Below the pieces are notes generated by a model. It was not told the origin of the DNA. It worked only from the letters and a program-made list of their open reading frames with translations, and searched no databases. A program made the position numbers and the translations under genes. A DNA stretch of 64,000 bases from Agelaius tricolor. Taxonomy: Eukaryota; Chordata; Aves; Passeriformes; Icteridae. Of this stretch, positions 48,242 through 61,800 are shown piece by piece. The DNA lies in assembly GCA_023055355.1 (NCBI GenBank), contig JALJCS010000034.1, positions 6,586,001-6,650,000 on the forward strand, given 5' to 3'. Position 1 is the stretch's first letter, and every line of letters begins with the position of its first letter.

Positions 48242-48443
48242 AGTTATCAGATATAGTGTATATTTTTTTTTCAGAGAACTTAGAAGAGCAGTGTTCCCAG
48301 GACAGTCACAATTTGGAAAGTGTATAAGCTGCCAAGCTCAGGTCTAGATTGTACAGATCCATTTCTTTCTAGTTATGTCTTTGTTATTTGTCTATGGGGT
48401 TGTGGTAATTGTGTAGTGTCCTCCAAACCATCATGCAAATAAA
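48242..48443 (+). other. candidate 3' terminal exon with stop and poly(A) signal
   Basis: Two strong acceptors in the same phase lie 33 bases apart: GTTTATTTTTCTTTTGCAG before 48242 and TATTTTTTTTTCAG before 48275. Both lead into a frame that ends in the hydrophilic peptide NLEEQCSQDSHNLESV and TAA at 48325-48327. AATAAA follows at 48438-48443. It would need an upstream exon ending with one leftover base, and I found none close by. NAGNAG-like double acceptors are common, but T-runs give false acceptors, so this is speculative. No family recognised. Confidence 0.2.
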
Positions 48444-48651
48444 ACATTGGCGTAACTGGCATGAAAACTGAAGAGACTGAAACTTTTTCAAACTCAGCAA
48501 ATAATGCTCTTTCCACAACCAAACAATGCCTACTCTTTGTGCAAGCCAGTCAACTTGCACTGGAGTTCAGAACTGGTGAAGGAAAGAACAAATTTCAACG
48601 CCATTGCAGTTGAAAGTGAAACTTCCCTGGGCCAGGGTGTCCACAGACTTG

Positions 48652-49070
48652 CTCAAATGCCACATTCACATTTTCTGAAACATCTCTTCGCCCAGGATTT
48701 TCTCCTGAGAAGCCTCAGAGAAAAAGGAAAACAATAATTATCTCATTTGCTTCTCCTGCGTTGTGCTCACATGTGCAATGTGTTTGGAGATTGTTTATCC
48801 AACAGGTGATTGTTTCATTGGCTTCATGTGAATTGTTTTGACTCATTGGCCAATCAGGGCCAAGCTGTGTCGAGGCTCTGGAAAGAGTCACGAGTTTTCA
48901 TTATTATCTTTTTAGCATTCTGCAAGTATCCTTTGTGTATTCTTTAGTATAGTTTAGTATTCTTTAATATAATATAGTATCATAAAATAATAAATTAGCC
49001 ATCTAAGAACATGGAGTCAGATTCATCATTCCTTCCTGCCATGGGGCACCCTGCAAATACAAGACTCAAC
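48652..49070 (+). mobile_element. solo LTR, second family, forward orientation
   Basis: A 407-base LTR (48658-49064) starts TGCCACATTCACATTTTCTG and ends GCAAATACAAGA. Flanking 6-base repeats are CTCAAA (48652-48657) and CTCAAC (49065-49070), five of six identical. It contains a palindromic CCAAT region, ATTGGCCAAT (48845-48854), an AGTAT-rich block, AATAAA near 48988, and the GGAGTCAGATTCATCATTCC segment shared with the - strand copy at 19273-19704. It has diverged visibly from that copy, and its flanking repeats have one mismatch, so it is probably older or at least not recent. No retroviral coding region is attached. Confidence 0.83.
48845..48854 (+). promoter_or_regulatory. palindromic CCAAT/ATTGG box of the LTR
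   Basis: ATTGGCCAAT puts a CCAAT box on each strand at one site in the U3-like part of the LTR. The sister LTR keeps GATTGGCCAAAG at the matching place, so one box is conserved. NF-Y is the known binder of CCAAT. Activity is not inferable. Confidence 0.4.
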
Positions 49071-52000
49071 GTTTACAGAACAAGTAAGAATCCTCTGTCT
49101 CTTGCAGTTTTCCTACAGAACAACTGAAAATTTCATAATGAAATATTCAATGCTCAGAAACATTAGTTAATGAGGTGAAGCCCGAAGGATATGTTTAGTT
49201 TTTGGCCCTGTTGGGTTGGTATGAATCATTCAAAATGTTGGCAACATCAACAAGTCTTGACTTTGTGAAATTTCTATTTGAAAATATTGACTGAGGGAAC
49301 GAGAAGAGAAAAAGTCTAGGTGTTTTGTGGATTTTGCTTATCAGGTCCAGTGCAATCATCTATTTCCTTTTTCTCCTGTGTTCCTGTCATATGAGTTCTT
49401 AGTTCTTAGCCGGGCTCCAGAGTAAACGATGTACTTTTGATCTCTGCTTTTTGTTGCAGCTGTTCCATGCCATGTAGAGTGGGAGTTAAGCCCATAGGTG
49501 TTACAGAAACAAAACCAGATAACAAGGATGGATACTGGAGGGGGAAAGAAATAAAAACAACCTTCATATTTCACGCAGTATGCCTTGGATTTGACACATG
49601 AAAGTGAACTGCTCCCATATGCTGTAAATGAATGACTGGCAAATGGTATTTAAGAAGTAAATTGAAGAAGCTTCAGGAAATCTACACATGCTGGTAAGGA
49701 GAAAAGCAACACAAAAGCACTGAGTGTTCTTTATGCCAGATAGTTTAGTGTCTAAGCATTTAAAGGTCAAAGAGGTAAGACAAATGCTACGAAGAACGAG
49801 AACTTGTTTGTTTCAATCATGTTTGACGGTCAGAGCTCTCTAAATCCTTTATCCTACTCAAAATATATAATCTTTTGTTTTCTAGCTTAGGGAACATGTA
49901 AAATTGTGAGCTTATTGTAATTTTAATGATTTGTAGCTCATTTAGCTATAGCATAATGAAAGATGGTGTTTGAACTCTCTTATGCTCTCGGTAAGGACAC
50001 GAATTTGGAGCAAAATTTGCATAATAACATTTGCTTTTGTCGATGTTCAGAGCAGTAATATAATTAAAAAGGTGAAAGGCTTAAGAGATGATGGTTCATA
50101 ATGTACTTATTAAAACTCTGATTAAAGTAAAATGTCTGGGAAAAAAAGGATTAACCAGCTTTGGTGTTTCATTTTTGATTTTTCTCATTCTGTGTACAGT
50201 AGGAGATGACTCAACAGTGCTGTAAGAGGAAAAAGCACTACAAGCTACTGCTGCTTGGGCAAACCTATTCAACTGGAGTTTTTAACAGCTGTTCCCAAGC
50301 TTCATTAAGGCTCATTATAAGTTGTCATGTAGCAGAGAACTTATATTTTCGGATGATCTGTGCACAGCAGTAAAGATAAAAGTCTATCTTAAGGCTGCAC
50401 TAAACAGAACAGAAGATGGTACATATTAAAAATAGATTACTGAAATTCCCTAATTAGCTAGCAAAGCCCTATAAAAGCAAAGCACAATCAGTGAGTTTTA
50501 AAGAGGGATGGGGAGGAATGACTCATCTATGGATGGACTCTCAGGCTTGAGTCTGATAAGTTTATTAATGAAAATTATTTACCAATTATCCTTTAATGAA
50601 TATATGCATCCTTAACCACATGTTCATGTGTTTTTATTTCCCCAAAATCTAGCACCTAGATGATCTGTTAAGAATTGTTGTCACATCTGTCCTATCTGAC
50701 AGCAGAAAGGGCAGTCTAATTTTTGATTGAAACTGTGCAAAATATCTGATTCTAAAGTGATACATTTAATGAATTTAAGGATGGAGTCTAAGCAGGGCTT
50801 CGAGTGTGAATACATCTGACTTCTGGAGAGGGCAGAGTGGGGAAGGACAGTGACAATAACATAGCTCTCCATTTTGCAGCATTACAACTGGCTTTCCATG
50901 TCTCATTTAGCCTCCTGTAAATAGCTAACAAACATTTGTCCCCTCTGTATTTTGAACGGTGGGAGATGTAGATCTTTTGAAGACAGTGAGTATGCGTTCC
51001 ACAAAAAAGCTAAGAGGGGAAATGTGGCAAGATCAACAAAATTACTCCTGTTGAAGAGAAATTATGTGGGAAGGGATTCAGTAATACTCTAGTTGTTTTA
51101 ACCCATCTCCCTTCCTTGATGATGCTGGTCATTTGCTAAAGTGATGATTTAATGTGAAATCCTGATTTTTTTTCCTGCATAGGCTGTCAGCAAGTGAAAG
51201 GTCAGGGGGTGAACGACACAGGGAGGGAAAGGATAAACTTCTCTCCAGTGGGTGCCCCTCATTCTGAGAGGATTGAGCAGGATCAGACAAAAACAGACCT
51301 GTAAACAGAAGTTTTGCAAATGCTTCTGCAAGTCCAGCTGGAAATCTGATCCCTCAGTGTTTTGATATTTACCCAGAGATGCACTGTTTTTTTTTTTTTT
51401 CAGTCTGTTTTTGGTGTTAAAAAAAAACTTGAGGAATATATTGCTTCATAAGAAGAATGTCTACATTTTTGTAATTAATTTATGATTAAAAAAAAACATT
51501 CTGGATAAAATTAATCTGCTGCTGATGGTCTGTGACACAGGCATCATGTAGCAAGAGCCTAAAAAGAAGTATTTCCAGTCCTGCTGTTATTCTGCCTGTA
51601 ATGCAGAAATACTTAAATTCAGAGTTGGGCTCTGATGGGAATAAAAGTCTGTTAATGTTCATCTTCATAAAATAGCTCCTCCTCTTGTTGCTGTTGTTTT
51701 ATTTTGAATTTTGCAGGTATTTTCTAATCTCAGTCCTCTCAGTGCCCTTAATTTGTAATGGATATTATGCAATAGGTAATTTCACTAGCTCTGTTCATTT
51801 CATTAAACTGGTATACTATCTGGTATAATAAATAGGTTTTTCTCACTAGGGAGAGATCATCTAATGGGCCAAATGATGTCTTTCAGGGCAAGCCTGAGAT
51901 GCATTATAGTGCTTTCTGACAATGAAGGCTGTTAGAAACCAGAGCTACCAGTGTCAGCTTCCTTTGCATAAAAATTTGCCCCAAATTGTAATATTCCGAG

Positions 52001-54166
52001 GGGAAAAAGAAATCCTGAAGTACTGTTTTACTTTTGTGCAACTAAAGCTGGAGGCAAACAGGTTCCTTTCTTTTTGGGAATGATGCATGGTGGAAAGTCT
52101 CTCAATGTGAAAAATATCTGAAGCAGATGGAGGTGCTGAAACAGCTGAGCAGAGCACAGGGATGCAAGGCACAAAAGCTGAAAGTGCTCTGTGGAGAGGG
52201 CCTGAAAAGGTCTGGAGGAGAGGAGAAGAAATTTCCAGCAGGAAGATAAAAGGACATAGAGAATAAGAAACCACCAAGTCAGAGGAAGGGCAAGATATAA
52301 ATACCACCAAAGAAACTTTTATCAAAGATTACATGAGATGGGGAAGGCTGGAAGGGAGAAAATAGGAGAGAAGAGACAAAGACAAAACAAATATTTTGTT
52401 GTTCTTGAAAATCTGTTCAGACAGAAGCTGCTTCATTTATAAAGAATCTTCTGCAGGCAGTTAATTAGCTTTGTCAGTCAGCTGTCCTAAACCAGATTAT
52501 TGAACTGTTTCATATTTGAAATTCTTTAAACTAACGTCTTGACATTGCCAGTAGGTGTGTTAATAATCTGAAGACATGAGAAGAATTTATTAGCTTTGGT
52601 GTGCCTGTCTGGGAAATGTAGTAGAGAGTTAACTTCATATTATACAAACACAACTTGAGCTTTCTCCTGAAAGGTTCTAATTGCATTTTGAAAATGCTAT
52701 TAGCTTACTTTGAGGTGGAAAATAGCAGCTTCTTGAGTGCCACGTGGCTAAAGAGAAGTATGAAAAAGGGAAAGAATTTGTATTATTATTTTCAGCTAGG
52801 AGATCCTAGCATTTTCTGACATGATCTGAGGGCAATCTTAAGCTGTTTTGATTGCTGTCTAAATGCTGAATTGGGCTGAAAATCTGTTGTTAAGGTTCAT
52901 ATGGATTTATCTGCTTGGCATGGTGTTTTTTCTTCTTCCCAAAGTCTTTCTTCACAATAGCCCTGTTGATTTCAACAATATGTATATTTTACAGGCATAT
53001 CTGTGTGTGTGCAGCATTATTTGCAGTTTAAATGTTATTTCCCCTAATTTTCCTTTTCTCCAAACTAATCAGCATGTAATCATTATTTTTAAATTTTAGC
53101 ATTCTCATCAGCATGTACATTTCTAGTAGTAAGAAAAACCTATCATGTCTCACATGAAGTGTCTATGCCATCCAAATTTAAGTTTGTTAGGTTTTTCATT
53201 ATTTGGAAGTAGTGTCCCATCTCATCTTCCTTTCTGACTACTGACTTAGTCTTCTTTACAGGCTGGTCCCTGTTCCCTGTGCCTACTGCCAACTGCTTTG
53301 GCCTTTAATCTCTTTGCTTAGTCCTTTTTTTTAAAAAAAATGTTCCATTTATTAAATTTCTTGCATTTTATTCCATTCTATTAACACATTCATGTGGTTA
53401 ATGTTAAAGTCTTGTCTCATCTGTCTGCTGAATCTCACTAATTCCTCTGTTCTGTGGATTTCCACATGAGAAAAGCCATTCCAAAGGGACCTTGTGGTCC
53501 AGAGGATGCAAAACACATGGAAACCCTGCTTAGATCCAGCAGCTCCTGGAGCATGCCTAGAATGGCCTCATTCTTCAGGGAATTTAACTCAAATAATGAG
53601 ATTAACTCAGATCACACTGTAGCATGTACAAAGTTAATGTTTTTATGAAGACTTATAGGTTGCCCAAATTCACATTTCTCAACCTGCTGACCATGCAGTG
53701 GTCACAGCTCAGGAGTACACTGTGACCCAGATTTACTCCATTCCCATCTACCAGAATCCTCTCTTGTATTTCCAGTGAAATATTTTATCATAAACTAGCC
53801 AACTTTATAGCGTCTGATTCTTGAAGAATAACGATGTAAAACCATTATGAAGCTTTCCTTTTATGATCTCAGAGTTTGCCTGGCAGATGGTGATATTGCC
53901 TGTAGATCATTCTTCACAAAGCAAGCAGTGCACAGCTCTGCCAGCTTTATCACGCTGTACTTCACACTCAGCTCTGGCCAGCTTCCTACAGCCACTTATT
54001 AATTAATAGTCTCAGAGTCTCAGCTGTGCATCTAACATTCCAGATTTTCATCTCTCTCATCATCCATCTTACCTCTACTCACCTTGCATAAGGAATAATT
54101 AGCCTCTCATTTTCTTTTTCTCATTCCCTTTTGACAAAGCCACTTATCTTCTGTCTTTTGGGTCTG

Positions 54167-54183
54167 TTTTTTTTTTTTTTTTT
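54167..54183 (-). repeat. poly-T run of 17
   Basis: An uninterrupted run of 17 T is followed by CTTTTTC. It is a homopolymer. Confidence 0.85.
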
Positions 54184-57100
54184 CTTTTTCATTTTGAGAA
54201 TTTTGGTAAAAATTCCTTGCCCTCCTCCCAAGTTGTTCTCTACACATATCTGTCTTGTGTCTTGCCTGCACATCTCATTAGCTTTTGGACTTTGATCAAA
54301 GGTCTGTTTAGTTCATAGTTGTCATTATAATTTTTAAAATATTACCACGTATTTCATTTTCACCTGATCAAACTTTATAATTACCAAGTATGTCAGCCTT
54401 TAACATTAGATGTTGTGCATTGAAAAACATGAAACATTTTGAATAGTTCATTTGGAGGGGAAAAATAGTAATAATAAAAATCTGTGCTGTAGAAAATGTG
54501 TCTTAGAATACATGTAAAAATAGCTGCAAGAATTACACACTGATATTTTAGGAGACTTCATTGTAAATTGAAGGTTTGTAATCATAGTGTTTGGGAAAAA
54601 GGACCACTGATTGCAACTTGGTCCAATGAATTGTCATGCAGATTTTGTTAGAAACTTCATGGAGTCTAAGATTTTATTCCCTGAGTTTTAAATTTTCAAT
54701 TTCTTGTGTCACTTTGCACCTCAGTCTGAGTGATAAAGGATAATATTATTTTGCAGAAAAGGTACCCCTGAATTTCTTCCTCTGGCTAGAATTTTAAGGG
54801 AAGATTAAGATAAAATGAATGTTTAGGCTTCACTTTGCAAAGCTGCCTGGAGCTCTGATTGCCCAAGTTTAATATTAATAATTCTGAAAAGCTTGGTCTC
54901 TCTTTTCTCTCACTTTGGGGTTGCAGTAATACTGGTCACTGTTACTACTGATTTATTTTTAGTTGCACCAGTCTTCCTGCTCATTCTTCGAGCTGTGATG
55001 TTAATGTCACACACTAAAGTAATGTTCAAAATAACACCAAGTAACAAACCATTGTGTTTGTTATATACTGGATATTTTTGAAAATTGCATGGCATTGGAA
55101 AGCAAATTGAGAGTTCATGTAATTTGGTCACCTTTCAGAAAATTTACTTGCTAATAAGAAAGGAAAATGTGCTACCTATCACTTGCAGGGTCTCACAGAA
55201 GAATCTGAAGGAAAGATGGGCATCAGTTAAGAATAAATAAACAGGAAATTCCCAAACCAAAAAGAAACTAAAAAAGATGATGTTTATCTTTTTATGATCC
55301 CAAAGTGTGGGGTTTCTCTGGTATTTATTGCAGAGTTATTATTAATTTCTTTAGGGATGAATAATTATCGCTACTAAATGCTAATCCAGCAATGCATTAA
55401 TTAATTGCACGTTGTTGCCTGATGTCAATTCTTTATGTGAATTAGTTTAATTTGTGTGAATTCTTGGCCTTCAACAGACAGATTGGATTTCTGACAGGAA
55501 GAACCACTTCAAAATTAATTGGGCTTTTAAAATTATTTTGATTGTATGATCCCAAGTATAGTTTATATATTATTGTAGTAGCCAGCACATAATTATTATG
55601 GTCAAAATTGGTAAGCTTTGACAATGTAGGCCAAAAAGTTCTCTATTTTCAAGTAGTAAATCCCAACAGCTGAGTAAATAAAATATGAATCTCTCTTGTG
55701 AGAACTTCATCCTGCAAGTAAGATCCAATGAATCTTAACCTGAACAGAAGAAAACAGAATGATTTGCCAATAGTGATCTACAATGATCTTAATAACCCTT
55801 TTCCAAACCCACGATACTTTGACACTTGGATTTATCATTAGCAAGCTAGTAACGTTAGCATTATATATTAAATAGATAGAGGATTTGAAAAATTGTGGGT
55901 TTTTTTTGCTTAGGTTCACAAGGTTATATCTGCATGTGCTGTCAGCCTGGGTTTTACCAGCTGTGTTACCAGAGTCCTTCATTGGCAAGGGATTAGATTT
56001 ACCCTACTAATGTAGTTTCAGTTGGGGAAAAGGATTTCTTGCTTCAGGACAAGTTTCTGTCCATATTGTATTTGTAAACTGCCTTGTTATAATATTTTTG
56101 CTATAAAAAGTACCACCAAAGAATTCTTATCTTGAAACATGGAGACATTGTTCCTTTGGGTATGACTGCCAAATCTTTGCAGACCTATGGAGAGCTTAGA
56201 GGTTTGCTCTTTTCTTATCTTGGAGATAAGATTAATTCTTACCCTCAAAGCTGTGATGTTTTGGTATTTGCTTCAAAATGATGAACTTACAAAAGAGATT
56301 GGTATCTCTAATAATGAAGAAGCAAAAACTAGAGTTGATTAGCATTTCTGGGAATATTTTTAAATCTTGTTCGTACCTTATATTTTTATTCTTATTTAAA
56401 TAGTTTTTCATGTGATAGAAAACATTTGCTCCAGTTCTTCAATAGGTACTTTTAGTTCATTGATTTCTTTCCCCCCCCCCTCATTACTTTAGTTGAAGGA
56501 CCCAATTTTGGTTTCAGGCCTTCAGTTTGCAATTACATCTTGGACTGTTTGAGAGCTGGAGTTGTGTCTCTTCAGAGTTGTGATTAATGTACTTTGCCTA
56601 TTAAACCTGGCCTCAGAAACTTTAGCTTTCTTACCCAACATGTGTGGAACTTTGAATAAGGAATGTGTTTGAAAGCAAATATGGTTTTCAGCTATTGTAA
56701 ATACTATAGCATTAGTAGAGATAATCATGTCAGTTCCAGGTAATTCCTTCTGGGGGGAGAATTTGGTGAAAAAGTCTGGTGCTTTTGATGCTCTCAATCA
56801 AAGTGGAGCTCAGCTTTTTGTTTGCATCCTGTCCTGTTTTGGTACCTCCAATTTGTTTTTGTACTGTGTTAGGAAGAGTAGTTCTGAGGTCCTTCAGTGC
56901 CTGGAGAACCTGTGCCTGCATGTAAACCCTGAGGCTGCTTTCTGGGAGCCACGACTCCTCAGGTGCCTTTTGTACCCCTCTTGAGTCCATTCAATCAAAA
57001 TGAATCAGGAATTTATTTACATGCAACTTCCCCTACACTTTAAACACAAACACAGCCATCTGCCTGAGAGAGTAATGCTGACGAAATTCAGTGTACTAGG

Positions 57101-57217
57101 ACACTGAATACTGTAGTAGATCAAAATATATTCTCTGACTCAGCATGAAATTTGAAGACTGTAATTCATCATTCTGAGGACAAAACCAGCTGATGCAGGC
57201 ATGTAGATGTGGGCTGG

Positions 57218-57277
57218 TTTTTTTTGGGTTTTTTTTTTTTTTGTTTTCTTGTTGTTGTTGTTTTGTTTTGTTTTTTT
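57218..57277 (-). repeat. T/GTT-rich low-complexity tract
   Basis: Runs of T are broken by G, including GTTGTTGTTGTT. Read on the - strand it is an A/AAC-rich tract like the one at 28879. No mobile element body is attached. Confidence 0.8.
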
Positions 57278-58727
57278 AAGATGCTTCAATACATACACTG
57301 ACTGGTAACTCAGAAAACCTACATGTTTTAACTTGCACATGTTCCTTAAATAGAGTTAGGTACCAAAGGAAATACAAAGATGTTTTGGGGGCTGGCAAAA
57401 TTACAGAACGGGTGAAAATTCAGAGCACTATGTATTGAAGGGCAGTTCTAATAAATTGGGGTCTAAATTTATGGATGGAATATAGTATAGGTATAGAATT
57501 TTTTAAATACACAGTTAAGGGTACAGTGCTAAATACATTAATATTAGCTACTATATATAACTTCAAACTAATGTTTAAAATGTCATCCATATATATGTAT
57601 GTACATATGCTAGAAAGAAAAGTAAAAATTAAGAGTTTTTATATATAGAGAAGGAGAATACTAAGAAAGAAGAGATGGTTTATCTGTACTATATAGAAAT
57701 TATTGATGTTGTTTTTATGTATGGAGAACAAAAAAACCAGAAGACACAAAGAGAAAAAATGAGCCTAGAGTTTGATAAATCACTATTTGTTTTGACATTT
57801 GATGTGAGCAATAACTGTTGGAACTTCTCAAACCCTTCAAAAATAGAAAGTGAAAGGATAAAAATTATTGATTCATAGTGAGCATAAATTATAGGTCACT
57901 TATGAACCATGCAGATCAATATTAAGTGTTGCATTACATTAATTAATTTTGTGCCTAAATTACTTAGTGACAGATTTCAGACGTGGTTCATTCTTCAGTA
58001 GGACCGAATATGCAATCTCTCTGATTCCCACATTTCAATGTTTAATTTAAAGGTTTTCTAGAGGTCTGAATTGGAGGAACTCTTTGGATGCTGAGGACAT
58101 TTAAGGGAGCACAGGGATTTCCAGCAGCCTTCAGCTGAGGAAAGATCCTACTTTGGGTTGAGACATGATGCAGTCTGCAGGAGGGCACGAGGTGAGTGGC
58201 TTCACTGATGAGGCAGAGAAAGCTGGCCTGGAACCTGGGCACTGTTGTACATGTGGAGAGATCTGGAGAAGTTGTCTGGCTCAGATATGGATCCATTTTT
58301 CCTTTTGAGACCTTGAACTTCCTTGCACACCTAAACAGCTAATGGTAGAAATCAAACAAGAGTTGGGATATGAAGTCCCTGGAAAATGTTTTTGGCCATG
58401 AAGCACCCAGCAAGTCTAGTATTACTGGTGCTGAACAAAACCCTGGGGCACTTGGCTGTAATGATGTCAAAGAAGTGCCTTGTGACTCCAGCTTTAATTG
58501 CTGGAATGTAAAAGGAACTATTCTGAAATAAATCTGAGGCCAACCATGAGAAAAATACCCACTGAGTAATTTTCCCATAGGAAGGACTCTATAAAATTGC
58601 ACAAATAAACTAAGAGTCATAGAATATATTATTTTTATAGAATTTAAATGCAGGCAAGTTTTTTCTTGTATTGCTCCTGAAAGAAGGACATAATAATTCT
58701 TTCTTTATTGTCCAAAAATCATAAAAG

Positions 58728-58811
58728 TGCTGAGGAAAGGGGAAATAGTTTTAACTTCCACAGTGTTGAGGAAAGGGGAAATCTTTTCTAATTACCACAG
58801 TGCTAGGAAAG
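58728..58811 (+). repeat. imperfect tandem, 35-37-base unit, about 2.3 copies
   Basis: GTG(C/T)TGAGGAAAGGGGAAAT starts at 58728 and 58763, and a partial third copy (GTGCTAGGAAAG) starts at 58800. Each full unit ends CCACA. Substitutions and a 2-base length difference show some age. Confidence 0.85.
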
Positions 58812-61800
58812 TTGTCCATGACACATTTCTGTAGCTATGTAATAGCTTCTCATCTACATCCTGTGTGATTGGAGAACAACCTGTTTCAAACATCCAAACT
58901 CAAATATTTATGTTCAGTGTTTACAAGGCTCTCAGTTGTCTATTTCTCTTAAATCCTGATTGACTGTGTGAATATTTACTCTTCTTGCCTAGACAAAACC
59001 AAACTAGGGGCTGGTTGCTGTGCTGGCTTACATCTAGGCAAATCTCTAAGTCTTGGCTTTTAAGAAGAATTGACTTCAGGACAGTGAAGGAAATTTTGTG
59101 GTCAGTATTATCTTTGATGTTGCAGAATGAAACACTTGTCTGTGGTGTAGATGAGTTGAAAAAATAAAAGTGAGGGTAAATTAGATCTCTTTCAGTTTAA
59201 ACCAGCAGGCAGAGAGGAAGTGAATTCTTGTATTAAGGTGATAATAGCTGAATGGCAGTGAAGAATCACTATGAAAAGGAGGAAATCCAGAAGTGGCCTA
59301 TTAACAGTTGTGCTGAAGAGCTGGTCCTTGACCTGACTTATGAGTTGTTGTGCTCCTCTTGTTGCTTTTGCTATTTTACCTATGACCAGCAAGGGAAATG
59401 CCCCAGCCAAAACTTGTATCTGAGCTGACAGGTAAAGATGCACCTACCTGCTGATTTCTTGGGTATATGCATGTTCCTGATCTAACTGAAAGCATTAACC
59501 TGTGTGTTGAAATCAACATTTGCTAGGTGATTAAGCAATAATGTGTGTGTGGAAGAGTGTGCTGCTTTTTAAGTCTGAACATTTAACAGAGATGCAGAAA
59601 TACAGCTGTTCAGAGACAAGGCTGGCATTAAGCACTTGCTGAGATGCTTATCTGAACCAAGACATGGAGGCAACTCTTAAGATATAGCTGGTATTGGAAT
59701 TTTCCTGTCCAGTTAAAAATTTGGTTGATCAGAGATGGGAGATCTTTGTGTCTGGCAGTTTTTTGTTCTCTGTCTTCTCTTGGCCAGTCAGGAGACTAAG
59801 ATGCATCTACATTTTCCATCTAACTTAGGCAAAACTAAGACAGAAAGTGAGAGGAGCTGAAAAGTGACCCTCCATTTGGAAATGCCAGATGTGAAAAGAA
59901 GGTTGTGGTGTTTACTCAAAGGATTTTCTCCTTGCCAAAAGATACTTACATATAGAAGATTTAGATGTCCCAGCAGCATATGATTAGAATTTGTGATGGC
60001 ATTTGGATGTCCCTTCTAGACCCAAAAAATTTAATGTTGCCTCTGGCTTCTGTGTCATAAAATTTAAATTAGAATCACTAATTCTTTCAGAGTGCCAGAA
60101 ATATTTTGTAAACACTATTTTGCAGTGAAAAGCCTGGGCTTTTGGGATTTTGAGAAGAGTTATTTTTAGACAATAGTCCATGTCTAAGTCAATCTTCGAG
60201 AAGGATATAGAAAAAAAAATGGAGGAAATATGAACTGCCTCCTTAACAAGTGAACTCTGTCATATTAAATAAAATGTAGTGAAAGTAAGACCCAGTGCCA
60301 TTAAACAGAGATCTCAGGCTCATGTTGCAAAGTGTAGAATTGTCTACTCTAAGTAAATATGAAACTGTGTTCAAATACATACTAGCCTTCAGTTTCAGGT
60401 TCATCAATTTGATGTATTTGACAGTAAAAGTAATTTTTTAATTGTGAAAAGCATCTAAAGTTTTTTACCGCCTTGTGTAGAGGTTTTGGTTTGCTAATTG
60501 TTTGATTTCCTGGCTAATGCACCAATTATGTAGTGGGTCTGGTGTTGCCTAAACGCCAGTGCACTCACTGGAATATATTTACTCATTTTTCTGCTGTGAG
60601 ATAAGCACCAGGAGAAGGAAGGTAAAACAGGCACAAACTTTAAAGGGTAGAAAGCAAACTTTATCAACAGGAAAATACAATAAGAAAAAAACCCCCAAGA
60701 ATAAACCTTCAGAACACTTCTCCTCCCCCATGCGTTCCTTTTCTTTTCCACTGACAACATACAGAGACAAAACTTGGGACTTTCAGTCAGTTATGCCAAC
60801 TAGGGGAAAAATTAGCCATCCAGGAAAAGAAAAAAAACCAAACTAAATGGAAAGGCAGAGAATCGCTTTCAACTGAAAAACCTCTTGAACTGAAAAAAAT
60901 AAAGTTGGATAATTTGGCAATCAATTGTCATTGTAATGAGATGAGTGAAGCATGCTCCTTTGAAGAGAAGAGGGAAGATGGATTCAAAATTAAGCACTGG
61001 AATAGGTGTAAATGAAGACTTTTCTTTGGTGAAAGTGCAATCCAGTCTCTCACTTTAAAAATTCAGCTTTGTTGCTGTGTTTTCTGGATTCAATTTTGTA
61101 ACAGAATGGCTCCTATCCAGGGATAGATAAATAAGTTTAGAGAGGCTTAAAGACATTATCCCTGGGGAAAAGAAATATGTGCAGTAAAGAGTGTGTTTCT
61201 GGTATGAATGTTATGTAAAATCATCTCCTATATAAAAGCTTCTCCTAGCAGTGCCCACTATAAAATTATAATTGTGTGGAAAAAAAAAAAGCTCTCTTGA
61301 AAGAAGACATCCTGCTTCCACCCCAGAAAATTTAATAATGAAGTCTGCAATCAATAAATCCAGTGTGTGTGTATAGATGTTAAAAATGCTTGGGACAACA
61401 GTAAACCTGAAAAAACTCCTTGGTCGTGTTTGGGCTTCTTAACTGAAACTTGAGTATTAAGATATGCTCTCTCCACATATGGCTTAAAAAGGCAACAAGA
61501 GAGAAAAGCTAAAATGAAAGAGGAAAAGAAGGTTTCAGAAACATTTGAAAACATCTTCCAAAGGACAGAAAGAAGCAGCTCTCTTCCCTAGCCTCATGAG
61601 CTGGCAAGGGTGACCTCACAAGTTACTGTTTGGCTCCTGTTTGTCATTACTGCTAACTGATTGCAAAAATTAACTTTAGCATTTATGTATTCTGCAGTTG
61701 CTATTTAGGTCATAACCTTGTAGCAATGACTTTCACAGATTAACTGCTATATGTAAGGGAAGAAGGGAAGATAAAGAGGTGTTTTGAATTTTCTTTTTAA

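Larger units (their letters stand above)
49071..58727. other. long non-coding stretch
   Basis: About 9.7 kb with no recognised gene or transposon. Poly-T tracts lie at 51387-51400 and 54167-54183, poly-C at 56471-56480, and a T/GTT-rich tract at 57218-57277. Open frames up to 123 codons (- strand, 51954-52325) have no motif. At 58042-58300 a GC-richer patch has a consensus donor (GCACGAG/GTGAGTGG at about 58191) but only weak acceptors. Confidence 0.5.

Noticed and set aside
51954..52325. 123-codon - strand open frame
   Set aside because: No recognised domain and no consistent splice or promoter context. It lies in purine-rich DNA whose complement is stop-poor.
58042..58300. Possible exon ending at GCACGAG/GTGAGTGG
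   Set aside because: The donor is consensus, but every candidate acceptor lacks a pyrimidine tract, and the - strand is equally open.
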